11,394 nucleotides of DNA from an uncultured Selenomonadales bacterium (GCA_937877655.1 CALFJC010000159.1:1-11394); one strand, 5' to 3'; positions 1-7,140 are shown, numbered from the stretch's first letter. The notes: a model not told the origin generated them from the sequence alone. A program made the numbers and translations.

Positions 1-49
1 GGGGGGGCAAAAGTTTATCGATCTCAATCTTCAAATCCGTTTCAAGTGA
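1..49 (+). CDS. C-terminal end of an upstream gene (partial)
   Basis: The frame starting at base 2 is open from the window edge and reads GGQKFIDLNLQIRFK before a TGA at 47-49. A rho-independent terminator begins about 9 bases later, which is the usual arrangement for the end of a transcription unit. The alternating hydrophobic and polar residues look like a closing beta strand, but 15 residues are too few to name a family. Another frame is also open here without a stop, so the choice of frame rests mainly on the terminator position. Confidence 0.4.
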   Translation, partial: GGQKFIDLNLQIRFK

Positions 50-57
50 ACAAAAAA

Positions 58-93
58 ATTTTCCCCGTCAAAAATGCGGCGGGGAATTTTTTT
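58..93 (+). terminator. Rho-independent terminator of the upstream gene
   Basis: The stem TTCCCCG (61-67) pairs with CGGGGAA (80-86) and is followed by a run of seven T. The A-run just before the left arm extends the pairing with the T-run, so the element could also stop transcription from the opposite strand. Confidence 0.8.
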
Positions 94-96
94 ATC

Positions 97-125
97 TTGC
101 CGTTTGTCATTTACGGTGCAATAAT
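97..125 (+). promoter_or_regulatory. Possible promoter of the HNH endonuclease gene
   Basis: TTGCCG (97-102), a 17-base spacer and AATAAT (120-125) resemble sigma-A boxes. A broken dyad, TTGC-CGT and ACG-GTGCAA, overlaps both boxes and might be an operator. The predicted start of transcription would fall almost on the ribosome binding site at 132-137, so the leader would be very short. That makes this promoter uncertain. Confidence 0.3.
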
Positions 126-145
126 GGCGGCGGGAGGAATTGAAC

Positions 146-889
146 ATGGCGCAAAAATTATGGACGCGTGACGAAGAAATTATTGTCTTCAACCTGTATT
201 GCAAAATTCCGTTTCGACAATCCTCCAAAAATCATCCCGAAGTTATCCGAATCGCAAATTTAATCGGGCGTTCGCCGAGCGCGGTTAATATGAAAATCGG
301 CAACTTCGGGAGTTTTGACGAGACACTTAAAAGCAAAGGCATTGTCGGTTTGAAAAATGCGAGCAAACTCGACGCGCAAATTTGGGCGGAGTTCAATAAT
401 CGTTGGGACGAATTGAGTTTTGAAAGTGAACGATTGATTGCCGAATTGAAAGGCGAAGTTCAAATACCCGGCGGGCAAGAAGAGGTTGTTGCCGCTCGTC
501 GAAGAATCAACCAAGATTTTTTCCGAAAAGCCGTGCTTGTCGCTTACGGGAATGCTTGTTGTATAACGGGGTTGAACAATTCGGAGCTTTTAATTGCGAG
601 CCACATAAAACCTTGGGCAGTCGGCAACGAGAGCGAAAAAACCAATCCCGCCAACGGACTTTGTTTGAATGCATTGCATGACAAAGCTTTTGACAGAGGA
701 TTTATTACCGTCACGCCCGATTACAAAATTCATGTGTCGAAAGATATTTCCGATGTTTGCGACGGCGCGACTGTCGAAAAATTTTTCATGAGTTGCGACG
801 GACAAAAAATTTCTCTCCCCGAAAAATTTGCTCCGCAAAAGGAATTTTTGATTTATCATAATGACGAAGTCTTTCAAAATTGGAGATAA
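146..889 (+). CDS. HNH endonuclease with an N-terminal helical DNA-binding-like region
   Basis: The protein is 247 residues long and is a predicted metal-dependent DNA endonuclease. Residues 137-190 carry an HNH_2-type domain: CCITG (138-142), SHIKPW with the first His at 153, NPANGL (167-172) and LHDKAFDRG (177-185). The N-terminal 60 residues (WTRDEEI, then a segment like IANLIGRSPSAVNMKIGNF) look like the helical recognition region that often precedes this nuclease domain. I chose the ATG at 146 because GGGAGG (132-137) lies 8 bases upstream; the in-frame TTG at 140 would be only 2 bases from it. The gene stands alone between two terminators. No methyltransferase is present in the window, so a complete restriction system is not shown. 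A solitary or defence-linked nuclease is the best reading; the target is unknown. Confidence 0.82.
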   Translation: MAQKLWTRDEEIIVFNLYCKIPFRQSSKNHPEVIRIANLIGRSPSAVNMKIGNFGSFDETLKSKGIVGLKNASKLDAQIWAEFNNRWDELSFESERLIAELKGEVQIPGGQEEVVAARRRINQDFFRKAVLVAYGNACCITGLNNSELLIASHIKPWAVGNESEKTNPANGLCLNALHDKAFDRGFITVTPDYKIHVSKDISDVCDGATVEKFFMSCDGQKISLPEKFAPQKEFLIYHNDEVFQNWR

Positions 890-898
890 AAATTTTTC

Positions 899-921
899 CC
901 CGACCGAGTCGGGATTTTTTT
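899..921 (+). terminator. Rho-independent terminator after the HNH gene
   Basis: CCCGAC (899-904) pairs perfectly with GTCGGG (908-913) across a CGA loop. A seven-T run follows at 915-921. It starts about 10 bases after the TAA stop. Confidence 0.85.
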
Positions 922-922
922 C

Positions 923-952
923 TTGCATGGAGTCAACTCAAAAATTTATAAT
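923..952 (+). promoter_or_regulatory. Promoter of the flavodoxin-DUF362 operon
   Basis: TTGCAT (923-928) and a consensus TATAAT (947-952) are separated by 18 bases. The pair sits directly after a terminator and 30 bases before the start codon, which is a convincing place for a sigma-A promoter. Confidence 0.7.
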
Positions 953-981
953 CGAAGAAAAAATTTCGGGAGGCTTTGAAC

Positions 982-1584
982 ATGAACATGACGCGCAGAA
1001 ATTTTTTGAAACTCGCGGGCGCGGCGGGGATTTTATTTTCGTTTGGAAAAGTTCGTGCCGCCAATGAAAAAATTCTTGTCGCCTATTACTCGCGGACGGG
1101 CGAAGAATACGGCGTCGGGAACATTACGAAAGGCAACACCGCCATTGTCGCCGAGATAATCGCGCAGAAAACCGGCGGCGACATTTTTGAAATTAAACCC
1201 GTTACGCCTTATCCCGCCGGCTATGAAGAATGCAAAAAAGTTGCGAGCCGCGAGAAGGCAACCAAAGCGCGTCCGCCTTTTGTCGGCGGCGTCGAAATTT
1301 CAAACTACGATTTAATTTTTGTCGGTTATCCGATTTGGTACGGAGACGCGCCGCAGATTGTTTACACTTTCCTTGAAGCTTATGACTTCGGCGGGAAAAA
1401 AATTGTTCCTTTCTGCACTTCGGGCGGCAGCGGACTTTCGAGCACGGATCAAAATATTTCTCTGACTTGTCCGACCGCGCAGATTTTGCAGGGCTTTGAA
1501 ATTCACGGCGCAACCGCGCAGAATAATTTTTCGCGAACAGAATCGCTTGTAGTTGAAAATCTCAAGCGTCTCAATTTAATTTAA
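982..1584 (+). CDS. Tat-exported flavodoxin-like protein (Flavodoxin_4 type)
   Basis: This 200-residue protein begins with a twin-arginine signal, TRRNFLKLAG (4-13), then a short hydrophobic stretch and a likely cut near VRA-A (24-27). The mature part is a flavodoxin fold. The FMN phosphate loop is in YYSRTGEEYGVGNITKGNT (35-53). The second FMN loop is in VGYPIWYGDAP (114-124), and TSGGSGLSST (146-155) is the third. Such proteins bind FMN and carry electrons; the Tat signal implies export already folded with cofactor. The start is the ATG at 982, 8 bases after GGGAGG (968-973). A second ATG at 988 would still keep the RR motif. The stop codon overlaps the ribosome binding site of the next gene, so the two are probably translated together. 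The electron partner is unknown, with the DUF362 protein as the obvious candidate. Confidence 0.85.
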   Translation: MNMTRRNFLKLAGAAGILFSFGKVRAANEKILVAYYSRTGEEYGVGNITKGNTAIVAEIIAQKTGGDIFEIKPVTPYPAGYEECKKVASREKATKARPPFVGGVEISNYDLIFVGYPIWYGDAPQIVYTFLEAYDFGGKKIVPFCTSGGSGLSSTDQNISLTCPTAQILQGFEIHGATAQNNFSRTESLVVENLKRLNLI

Positions 1585-1597
1585 GGAGGAATTTTTC

Positions 1598-2662
1598 ATG
1601 GACATCAGCAGGAGAGAACTTTTCAAAATGGCGGGCGTAGCGGCAATGGGCGCGGCTGTCGGCAGTTTCAACGTCGCGGAGGCGGCTAAGCCAAAAAAAA
1701 TTCTCAAACTCAAAGCGGCTCCCGTCGTCGGAAGTAAAAATGTCACGGGACAAAAATTTTCGGGCACGGCGGCTAAAGTTTATTTCACGGACAAAATCGA
1801 CGCCGATCATCTTATCAAACTTTACAACATGATTAACGGAGAAATTTTCGGCAAGGTTGCCATCAAACTCCACACCGGCGAGCCGAACGGTCCGAATATT
1901 CTTCCGCGTGAAATGGTACAAAAATTTCAAGCACAAGTTCCCAACAGCAACATTATCGAGACGAATACTCTTTACGTAGGCAAACGCTACACAACCGAAG
2001 ATCACCTTGCGACTTTGAAGACGAACGGCTGGAATTTTTGCGACGTTGACATCATGGACGCGGACGAAGGCTACGTTAATTTCCCCGTGCGCAACGGTTT
2101 CCACCTGCAAGAAGTTGCAATGGGCGGGCATCTCGTCAATTATGATTCGGTTATCGTCCTGACACATTTTAAGGGGCACGCAATGGGCGGTTTCGGCGGC
2201 AGTTTGAAAAATATCGCTATCGGTTGCGCCAGCGGTCACGTGGGCAAAGCGCAAGTTCACGGCTACGATAAAGCTATCGGTATGCCGCCGCCCGGGCCGA
2301 GCTGGTTTGACGGCACAATGCCGCTTCAAGAAAAATTTATGGAACTCATGGCGGACAGCGGCAAAGCGACCTGTGACTTTTTCGGCAAGCGAATTGTGTT
2401 TTTAAATGTGATGAGGAGAATGAGTGTAGATTGTGACTGCGCGGGCGTAGGAGCCGCCGAACCGACTTGCGCGGACGTCGGGATTTTGGCTTCGACAGAT
2501 ATTTTGGCGATAGATCAAGCGTGTTGCGATTTGGTTTGGACGGCAACTGATACAAAAGATTTGCGCGAGCGAATTGAATCACGGCACGGCTTGCGTCAAC
2601 TCTCTGCAATGGCGGAAAATAAAATGGGCAATTCGCAATATGAATTGATCAGCGTCGATTAA
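1598..2662 (+). CDS. Tat-exported DUF362 family protein
   Basis: The protein is 354 residues long with a twin-arginine leader SRRELFKMAG (4-13) and a probable cleavage after AEA (27-29). The body matches the DUF362 family: KVAIKLHTGEPNGPN (86-100), the conserved LTHFKGHAMGGFGGSLKN (188-205) and a Cys-rich stretch with C279, C281 and C291 (DCDC, then PTC). These cysteines suggest a metal or iron-sulfur site, although no classical CxxCxxCxxxC ferredoxin motif is present. DUF362 has no firmly established general reaction; a redox role is inferred from relatives and from the flavodoxin neighbour. Translation starts at ATG 1598, 7 bases after AAGGAGGA, which overlaps the stop of the previous gene. 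This is a strong sign of a two-gene operon. No clear terminator follows. Confidence 0.85.
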   Translation: MDISRRELFKMAGVAAMGAAVGSFNVAEAAKPKKILKLKAAPVVGSKNVTGQKFSGTAAKVYFTDKIDADHLIKLYNMINGEIFGKVAIKLHTGEPNGPNILPREMVQKFQAQVPNSNIIETNTLYVGKRYTTEDHLATLKTNGWNFCDVDIMDADEGYVNFPVRNGFHLQEVAMGGHLVNYDSVIVLTHFKGHAMGGFGGSLKNIAIGCASGHVGKAQVHGYDKAIGMPPPGPSWFDGTMPLQEKFMELMADSGKATCDFFGKRIVFLNVMRRMSVDCDCAGVGAAEPTCADVGILASTDILAIDQACCDLVWTATDTKDLRERIESRHGLRQLSAMAENKMGNSQYELISVD

Positions 2663-2690
2663 ATTCAATCCCATCGCGCAGGTTGCCCTA

Positions 2691-2707
2691 CGTTGAAATA
2701 CTCAACG
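2691..2707 (+). promoter_or_regulatory. Small perfect hairpin between DUF362 and AKR genes
   Basis: CGTTGA (2691-2696) and TCAACG (2702-2707) form a 6-bp perfect dyad with a 5-base loop. No T-run follows, so it is not a standard terminator. It may be an operator or may only affect RNA stability. A GATAAT at 2762-2767 could serve as a -10 box for the next gene, but I see no good -35 box. Confidence 0.3.
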
Positions 2708-2793
2708 CGGCGTTTCGATTATTCCAAAAATGGTTGAAAAGTTCGCGAATAAATTAAAGCCGATAATTTTTCATGATTCAAGGAGGACTTGAT

Positions 2794-3795
2794 TTGAAGT
2801 ATCGTACTCTCGGAAAAAATTTGAAAGTCTCGGCGGTGGGCTTGGGTTGCATGGGATTTTCTCACGCTTACGGCGCGCCTGCCGACAAAAAGGAAATGAT
2901 TGAATTAATCGCGCAGGCAGTCGACATCGGCTACAATTTTTTTGATACGGCGGAGGCTTACGGCACGCCCGACAATCCTCACGACAACGAAGAACTTGTC
3001 GGCGAAGCGTTGAAACCTTTTCGCGACAAAGTTGTTATCGGCACGAAATTTGGAATTTATTTCGATGAGACTTCGCCGGAATTGAACAAACCCGTTGTCA
3101 GCGACGCCCGACCCGAAGTCATAAAAAAATCCGTCGAAGGCTCGCTTAAACGTTTGCAGACGGATCACATTGATATTTATTGGCAACACCGGCAAGATAA
3201 AAATGTTCCCGTCGAAGAAGTCGCGGGCGTCATGCAACAACTTATTGACGAAGGAAAAATTTTGAGTTGGGGCTTGTCGGAGGTCGAAGAAGAAATTATT
3301 CGCCGTGCTTGCAAAATTTGTCCGCCCGCCGCAATTCAAAATCGCTACTCGATGATGTTCAGATATTACGAAAAACTTTTTCCCGTGTTGGAAGAATTGA
3401 ACGTCGGGTTTGTGGCATTTTCGCCGATGGCAAACGGACTTTTGAGCGGAGCTTATGACAAAAATTCAAAATTCGACGCGGGCACGGATTATCGAAGTGT
3501 GATGCCGCAATTCAAAGCCGAAGCATTGGAAAAAAATCGGGCATTACTCGATTTACTTGAAGAAACTGCGCGGAACAAAAACGCAACGAAGGCGCAAATT
3601 GCTTTGGCTTGGATGATTGACAAAAAAGATTATATCGTCCCGATACCGGGAACTCGGAAACTTTCACGGCTGAAAGAAAATGCGGGCGCGGCAGACGTAA
3701 ATTTAAGCGCGGCGGAAGTCAAAGCACTCGACTACGCGCTGGACAATACGGAAATGTCTGAAGTCTTCGGCGGAACAAAAGTAAAATCGCGTTGA
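2794..3795 (+). CDS. Aldo/keto reductase, NADP-dependent
   Basis: This 333-residue protein is a (beta/alpha)8 aldo/keto reductase that reduces aldehydes or ketones with NAD(P)H in the cytoplasm. The catalytic tetrad is visible: D51 and Y56 in FFDTAEAYG, K85 in IGTKFG and H132 in YWQHRQD. The cofactor segment PIPGTRKLSRLKENAGA is near the C-terminus, and the length is normal for the family. The sequence style is close to the YakC/AKR13-like group. The start is best placed at TTG 2794: AAGGAGG (2780-2786) lies 7 bases upstream and the protein then begins MKYRTLGKNLKVSAVGLG, as relatives do. The ATG at 2773 would place the ribosome binding site inside the coding region. Proximity to the flavodoxin and DUF362 genes suggests a shared redox role. 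The substrate cannot be told from sequence. Confidence 0.9.
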   Translation: MKYRTLGKNLKVSAVGLGCMGFSHAYGAPADKKEMIELIAQAVDIGYNFFDTAEAYGTPDNPHDNEELVGEALKPFRDKVVIGTKFGIYFDETSPELNKPVVSDARPEVIKKSVEGSLKRLQTDHIDIYWQHRQDKNVPVEEVAGVMQQLIDEGKILSWGLSEVEEEIIRRACKICPPAAIQNRYSMMFRYYEKLFPVLEELNVGFVAFSPMANGLLSGAYDKNSKFDAGTDYRSVMPQFKAEALEKNRALLDLLEETARNKNATKAQIALAWMIDKKDYIVPIPGTRKLSRLKENAGAADVNLSAAEVKALDYALDNTEMSEVFGGTKVKSR

Positions 3796-3804
3796 GGTGA
3801 AGTT

Positions 3805-3819
3805 ATGAAAAAAATTTGA
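3805..3819 (+). other. Four-codon start-stop ORF (M-K-K-I-stop), leader or gene remnant
   Basis: GAGGTG, overlapping the stop of the aldo/keto reductase gene, is a good ribosome binding site for an ATG at 3805. The reading frame is ATG AAA AAA ATT TGA, so it stops after four codons. This looks like the beginning of a lost third operon gene, because MKKI is a typical start for an exported protein. It could instead be a tiny leader peptide. The TTGACC box of the next promoter overlaps its stop codon. Confidence 0.35.
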
Positions 3820-3844
3820 CCTGTAATACCGTTTGTGATACATT
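3816..3844 (+). promoter_or_regulatory. Promoter of the homing-endonuclease islet
   Basis: TTGACC (3816-3821), a 17-base spacer and TACATT (3839-3844) form a good sigma-A promoter. Transcription would begin near 3850, giving a leader of about 100 bases that contains the overlapping inverted repeats before the nuclease gene. Confidence 0.6.
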
Positions 3845-3867
3845 TTAACTGTCGAGTTAATTTGTAT

Positions 3868-3945
3868 ACACAGCGGTTGTTACAAGTCAAAAGCACTCTC
3901 ATTCATTCTAGCAAACGCTGTGTTAATCGTCAAGGAGGCGTTTGC
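3868..3945 (+). promoter_or_regulatory. Overlapping, mutually exclusive inverted repeats around the ribosome binding site
   Basis: ACACAGCG (3868-3875) is the perfect complement of CGCTGTGT (3916-3923). GCAAACGC (3911-3918) is the perfect complement of GCGTTTGC (3938-3945), and AAGGAG of the ribosome binding site is in the 19-base loop of this second hairpin. Bases 3916-3918 are needed by both stems, so only one can form at a time. This could regulate translation of the nuclease gene. It could also be a scar of the element's insertion end. Confidence 0.45.
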
Positions 3946-3947
3946 TT

Positions 3948-4424
3948 ATGAAGAGCAGAGAAAAATTTGTCGAGTTGTTGGCGGCATTGAAAGCTCAACT
4001 GACTACGACAACCGAGTTTGAGCTGTTTAATGAGTTCGAACGGCAAGTCAGCAAAAGTATCGGTGAAGTTTGGAAAGACATCGCCGGTTACGAAGGTTTG
4101 TATCAAATCAGCAACTATGGGCGCGTCAAAAGTTTTAAAGGCAAGGTACCACGAATCCTCAGCACTTGCGATGACACCAAAGGCTATCCAAAAGTTACTT
4201 TGGGTAAAGACGGTGAACAGAAAACTTATTTGATTCATGTTCTTGTTGCGCAGACATTCATTCCTAATCCCGATAATCTGCCTGTCGTCCATCACAGAGA
4301 TCACAATAAGCATAACAACCACGTTGAAAACCTTGAGTGGGTAACTTATAAACAGAATTTAGCGTATGCTTATGCTGCAGGAAGAATGAGACCGCCTTTT
4401 AAACGTAAAAAATGCGCAGAATGA
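3948..4424 (+). CDS. NUMOD4/HNH_3 homing-type endonuclease
   Basis: The protein has 158 residues. After a 40-residue helical N-terminus comes a NUMOD4 DNA-binding motif, VWKDIAGYEGLYQISNYGRVKS (41-62, given here by its key residues W42, G47, Y52, S55 and G58). An HNH_3 nuclease region follows: H97 with VAQTFIPNP, then HHRDHNKHNNHVENLEWVT (115-133) and KQN. This pairing is typical of phage and intron-associated homing nucleases, which cut a specific site and spread their own gene. The start ATG at 3948 is 9 bases from AAGGAGG (3932-3938). The gene has its own promoter, lies between unrelated genes, and is followed by an orphan coding tail, all consistent with a mobile insertion. The end of the protein may be frameshifted (see the tail at 4405-4479). 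I see no intron structure in the flanks. Confidence 0.85.
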   Translation: MKSREKFVELLAALKAQLTTTTEFELFNEFERQVSKSIGEVWKDIAGYEGLYQISNYGRVKSFKGKVPRILSTCDDTKGYPKVTLGKDGEQKTYLIHVLVAQTFIPNPDNLPVVHHRDHNKHNNHVENLEWVTYKQNLAYAYAAGRMRPPFKRKKCAE

Positions 4425-4479
4425 TCCTGCCGCCGTTCAAAAGGACGTTGACGATTGGCTTAAGACTTTGGGCTATTAA
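4405..4479 (+). pseudogene. Orphan C-terminal coding tail, frame-shifted end of the nuclease or remnant of a disrupted gene
   Basis: In the +1 frame relative to the nuclease gene, the sequence reads NAQNDPAAVQKDVDDWLKTL then GY before a TAA at 4477-4479. Its codon choice and the amphipathic DDWLKTLGY ending look like a genuine protein C-terminus. Two explanations fit. The six-A run at 4407-4412 may carry an indel, so that the nuclease originally ended 22 or so residues later. Or this is what remains of a gene interrupted by the nuclease islet. The tail lacks a start codon and ribosome binding site of its own. Confidence 0.4.
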
Positions 4480-4501
4480 AAAAAATTTTTTATGATATAC
4501 T
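4473..4501 (+). promoter_or_regulatory. Extended -10 promoter of the pyruvyl transferase/FrhB operon
   Basis: TGATATACT (4493-4501) is an extended -10 box (TG, one base, TATACT). It follows an A8-T6 tract that may act as an UP-like element. No good -35 box is present at the usual distance. The same arrangement occurs before the gene at 7210. Confidence 0.6.
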
Positions 4502-4584
4502 TCTTGCAAAGAAATTTTTGCGGGAAGTAATTTTTTTGCCTGTATTCAATTTCTCAAGACAAAAATTTTCGGGAGGTAAAATAA

Positions 4585-5644
4585 ATGCGAGTTGCAATGC
4601 TCACTATCAATGTCTACAGCAACTACGGCAATGTGCTCCAAAAATATGCTCTGTATCGCACTTTGAAAAAATTCGCGGATTTTGTGGAAGTCCTTTGGCA
4701 ACACACCAGCGGAGTTTTCATTCCTTATCAACTTGAATTGGAACGTCAACGGGAAGGAAATTTGCGCGACGCCGTTTTCAAGAGCATTCGTCAAAACAAA
4801 CTTAAGGAATTTCATGATGCAAATATTCAAACGCGCTTTGACTTGCCTTACATGGAAGATATTGCTGATGAATATGATTTTTTTGTTGTCGGCTCCGATC
4901 AAGTCTGGAATCCCGAATTTAACATTCCGGGAAAATTTTTGGATTTCGCTCCTCCCGAAAAGAGAATTGCTTATGCCGCGAGTTTGGCTGTTTCCGAATT
5001 GCCCGAAGATATCCAAGAAACTTATCGGCAAAAAATTTCGGAGATGCCGCATGTATCTGTTCGCGAAAAAGACGGTTGCGATCTTGTCGAAAAACTCACG
5101 GGCAAAAGACCGATTCAAGTTCCCGATCCCGTCCTTCTTTTGACGGCTGACGAATGGCGAGAATTTTCAAAACGACCGACTTGGTTGAATCAGAAAATTT
5201 ACGAGAACGGTTATCTGCTGACTTATTTTTTCACCGGAAACCCGCCGCAAGAAGTAAATCTTCTCGCAAAAAAACTCGGTTTGCCGACAGTAATATTTGC
5301 TTGACATGAATAATTTCAATCATTATGCAACAGGTATAGAAGAATTTTTATATTTAATCGATCACGCAACTTTGATTTGCACGAATTCATTTCACGGCAC
5401 GGCATTTTCTTCCTTGCTGAAAAAACCTTTTATCGTTTACAGAGCCGGCAATTTGCGTACGGCGAGATTTTCCCGCGTGAATTCTCTTCTTGAGCTTTTC
5501 GGTTTAAGCGAACGGGCAACCGACTTAAAGTTGAAAATTGATTTGGACGATCCGTTTAAAATTGACTTTTCTCGTTGCGAAAAAGTTTTATCTGCCGAGC
5601 GCGAAAAGGCTTTTGATTTCTTGAAAAATGCCTTGCGCCGATAA
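4585..5644 (+). pseudogene. Polysaccharide pyruvyl transferase family protein, interrupted by a one-base frameshift
   Basis: Two adjacent frames together give a normal-length member of the polysaccharide pyruvyl transferase family, which adds pyruvate ketals from phosphoenolpyruvate to sugars of surface polymers. The first part (4585-5304, 239 residues) carries NYGNVLQKYAL (13-23) and VVGSDQVWNP (101-110). The second (from about 5297 to 5644) carries CTNSFHGTAFS and KKPFIVY, the conserved late motifs. Removing one T from TTT at 5296-5298 joins them as PTVI-LLDMNNFNHY and gives about 352 residues, which fits the family. The start ATG at 4585 has GGGAGG 8 bases upstream. Both halves keep good codon structure, so the break is recent or is a sequencing error. 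As read, the protein would be truncated before the conserved C-terminal sugar-nucleotide region and probably inactive. The FrhB-like gene follows 20 bases later. Confidence 0.85.
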
Positions 5645-5664
5645 ATTTTTGGAGGTGACGGCTT

Positions 5665-7137
5665 ATGAAAATTGAAGAAATGATTTCTGCCGCCCGCGCA
5701 GATTGCAGCGGTTGTTCGGCTTGTGCGAATATCTGTCCGAAAAACGCGATTGAAATGATTCGTGACGCCGAAGGTTTTTCCTACCCGAAAATTAATCCCG
5801 AACTCTGCATAAAATGCGGGCGTTGTGATTCAACCTGTCCCGCGCTGAACTTTAGGAAAAAAATTGTCGAAAAACTTCCCGCGACTTTTGCGGCAATTCA
5901 TCCCGATGAAAAAATTCTTCGGCACAGTTCTTCGGGCGGAATTTTCAGTGCGTTGAGCGAAATTATTTTGCAAAACGGCGGAGTAGTTTTCGGCGCGGCT
6001 TTCGATAAAAATTGGCGCGTAGTTCATACGTCCGCCGAAACTCTCAATGAACTGGAAAATCTGCGCGGAAGTAAATATGCTCAAAGTCAAATCGGCTTGG
6101 TTTATCGTCAAGCAAAAAAATCTCTGGAGGCGGGCAGAAAAGTTTTGTTCAGCGGCACGCCCTGCCAATGCGCCGGCTTGAAACATTTTCTCGGAAAGGA
6201 TTACGAAAATCTTTTGAAGATCGAAATACTTTGTCACGGAGTGCCTTCGCCCGGACTTTGGGAAAATTATATCGGCGAAATAGGTTATGCGCACCCGATA
6301 ACTCACATAAATTTTCGGAGCAAGCGCAACGGCTGGGCTTCAAACATGGACATAAATTTTGCAGATCAAGGGCATATCTTGACGGCGAACAGCAAAAATC
6401 TTTACGGGAAACTTTTTTTGCGAGGAATTACCGAGCGACCGTCCTGTTCTGTTTGCAAATGCAAATTTCCGAACGGAGAAGCCGATTTGAGTATAGGCGA
6501 CGCTTGGGGCATTAAAGATTTTGCGCCCGAAATGTATAACGAACTCGGCACTTCGATAATTTTTGTTCACACAGAGAAAGGCAACAACTTTTTCCGGCAA
6601 ATGAATTTAATCAAGAAACAAATTAAATTCAGGAATGTCGCGAAAAGCAGTTTCATGATACCTTTGGCGGCAGATTCGCGCAGAGAAAAATTTTTCGCCG
6701 AGATCGCCAAAAGTGCAACTCCAATAGCCGTAATGCAAAAATATTTCTTGGAAGACACAACCGAAATTCGCAAGGAAGCAAGCAGGAAAAGCAGTCGCAT
6801 TTACAACGAGATTTATAATGCCGTTGCCGCGCACATTCGCCAAAAGTTTGAGAAAAACATTTTAATCGTCGCCGCGCCTCACGAAGATTTTGAAAAGCAA
6901 TTTCCGAATTGCGGTTTGTACTTCCTTTATATCAACGACAAAGGACAGCTTATTTGCAAAGAAAATTTTTCGTCTCTCACATTTGAACAAAAAGACTCCG
7001 CCGCGCTTACCGACTTAGTCAAGAAATTTAACGTCGCGGAAATTTTTGTCGAAGAACCGCCGAAAATCGAATCGCCCGTTGTGACTGATTGGTTGAAAAA
7101 TTGCGGCTTGCTCGTGCAAACTCTTAAATCAAAGTAG
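5665..7137 (+). CDS. FrhB-like iron-sulfur protein (coenzyme F420 hydrogenase/dehydrogenase beta subunit family)
   Basis: The protein is 490 residues long. Two ferredoxin-type 4Fe-4S motifs open it: C14, C17, C20, C24 and C48, C51, C54, C58. The FrhB-like body follows with HSSSGGIFSAL (87-97), SGTPCQCAGL (163-172), CHGVPSP (190-196), a further cysteine group C261, C264, C266 and the IGDAWG motif (277-282). The family includes F420-reducing hydrogenase subunits, but members lying beside pyruvyl transferases occur widely in polysaccharide loci of organisms without F420. That is the likely setting here. The role, perhaps reduction of a sugar intermediate, is inferred. Residues from about 375 to the end form an extra domain I do not recognise. 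GGAGGTGA precedes ATG 5665 by 8 bases, and the gene is co-transcribed with the upstream pseudogene. Confidence 0.85.
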   Translation: MKIEEMISAARADCSGCSACANICPKNAIEMIRDAEGFSYPKINPELCIKCGRCDSTCPALNFRKKIVEKLPATFAAIHPDEKILRHSSSGGIFSALSEIILQNGGVVFGAAFDKNWRVVHTSAETLNELENLRGSKYAQSQIGLVYRQAKKSLEAGRKVLFSGTPCQCAGLKHFLGKDYENLLKIEILCHGVPSPGLWENYIGEIGYAHPITHINFRSKRNGWASNMDINFADQGHILTANSKNLYGKLFLRGITERPSCSVCKCKFPNGEADLSIGDAWGIKDFAPEMYNELGTSIIFVHTEKGNNFFRQMNLIKKQIKFRNVAKSSFMIPLAADSRREKFFAEIAKSATPIAVMQKYFLEDTTEIRKEASRKSSRIYNEIYNAVAAHIRQKFEKNILIVAAPHEDFEKQFPNCGLYFLYINDKGQLICKENFSSLTFEQKDSAALTDLVKKFNVAEIFVEEPPKIESPVVTDWLKNCGLLVQTLKSK

Positions 7138-7140
7138 GTT

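Noticed and set aside
146..889. Complete restriction-modification system
   Set aside because: Only the nuclease is present. The gene is bounded by terminators and no methyltransferase is in the window.
1571..2329. A 252-residue open frame on the - strand opposite the DUF362 gene
   Set aside because: It lies entirely under a gene with clear family motifs, has no ribosome binding site and shows no recognisable domain.
3948..4479. Group I or group II intron carrying the HNH gene
   Set aside because: I could not find the conserved catalytic core or domain V-like hairpin in the flanks, and the neighbouring sequences do not form one split gene that I can identify.
4518..4736. A 72-codon + strand frame ahead of the pyruvyl transferase start
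   Set aside because: Most of it overlaps the conserved N-terminus of the transferase in another frame. The decoy ribosome binding site belongs to the repeated leader block.
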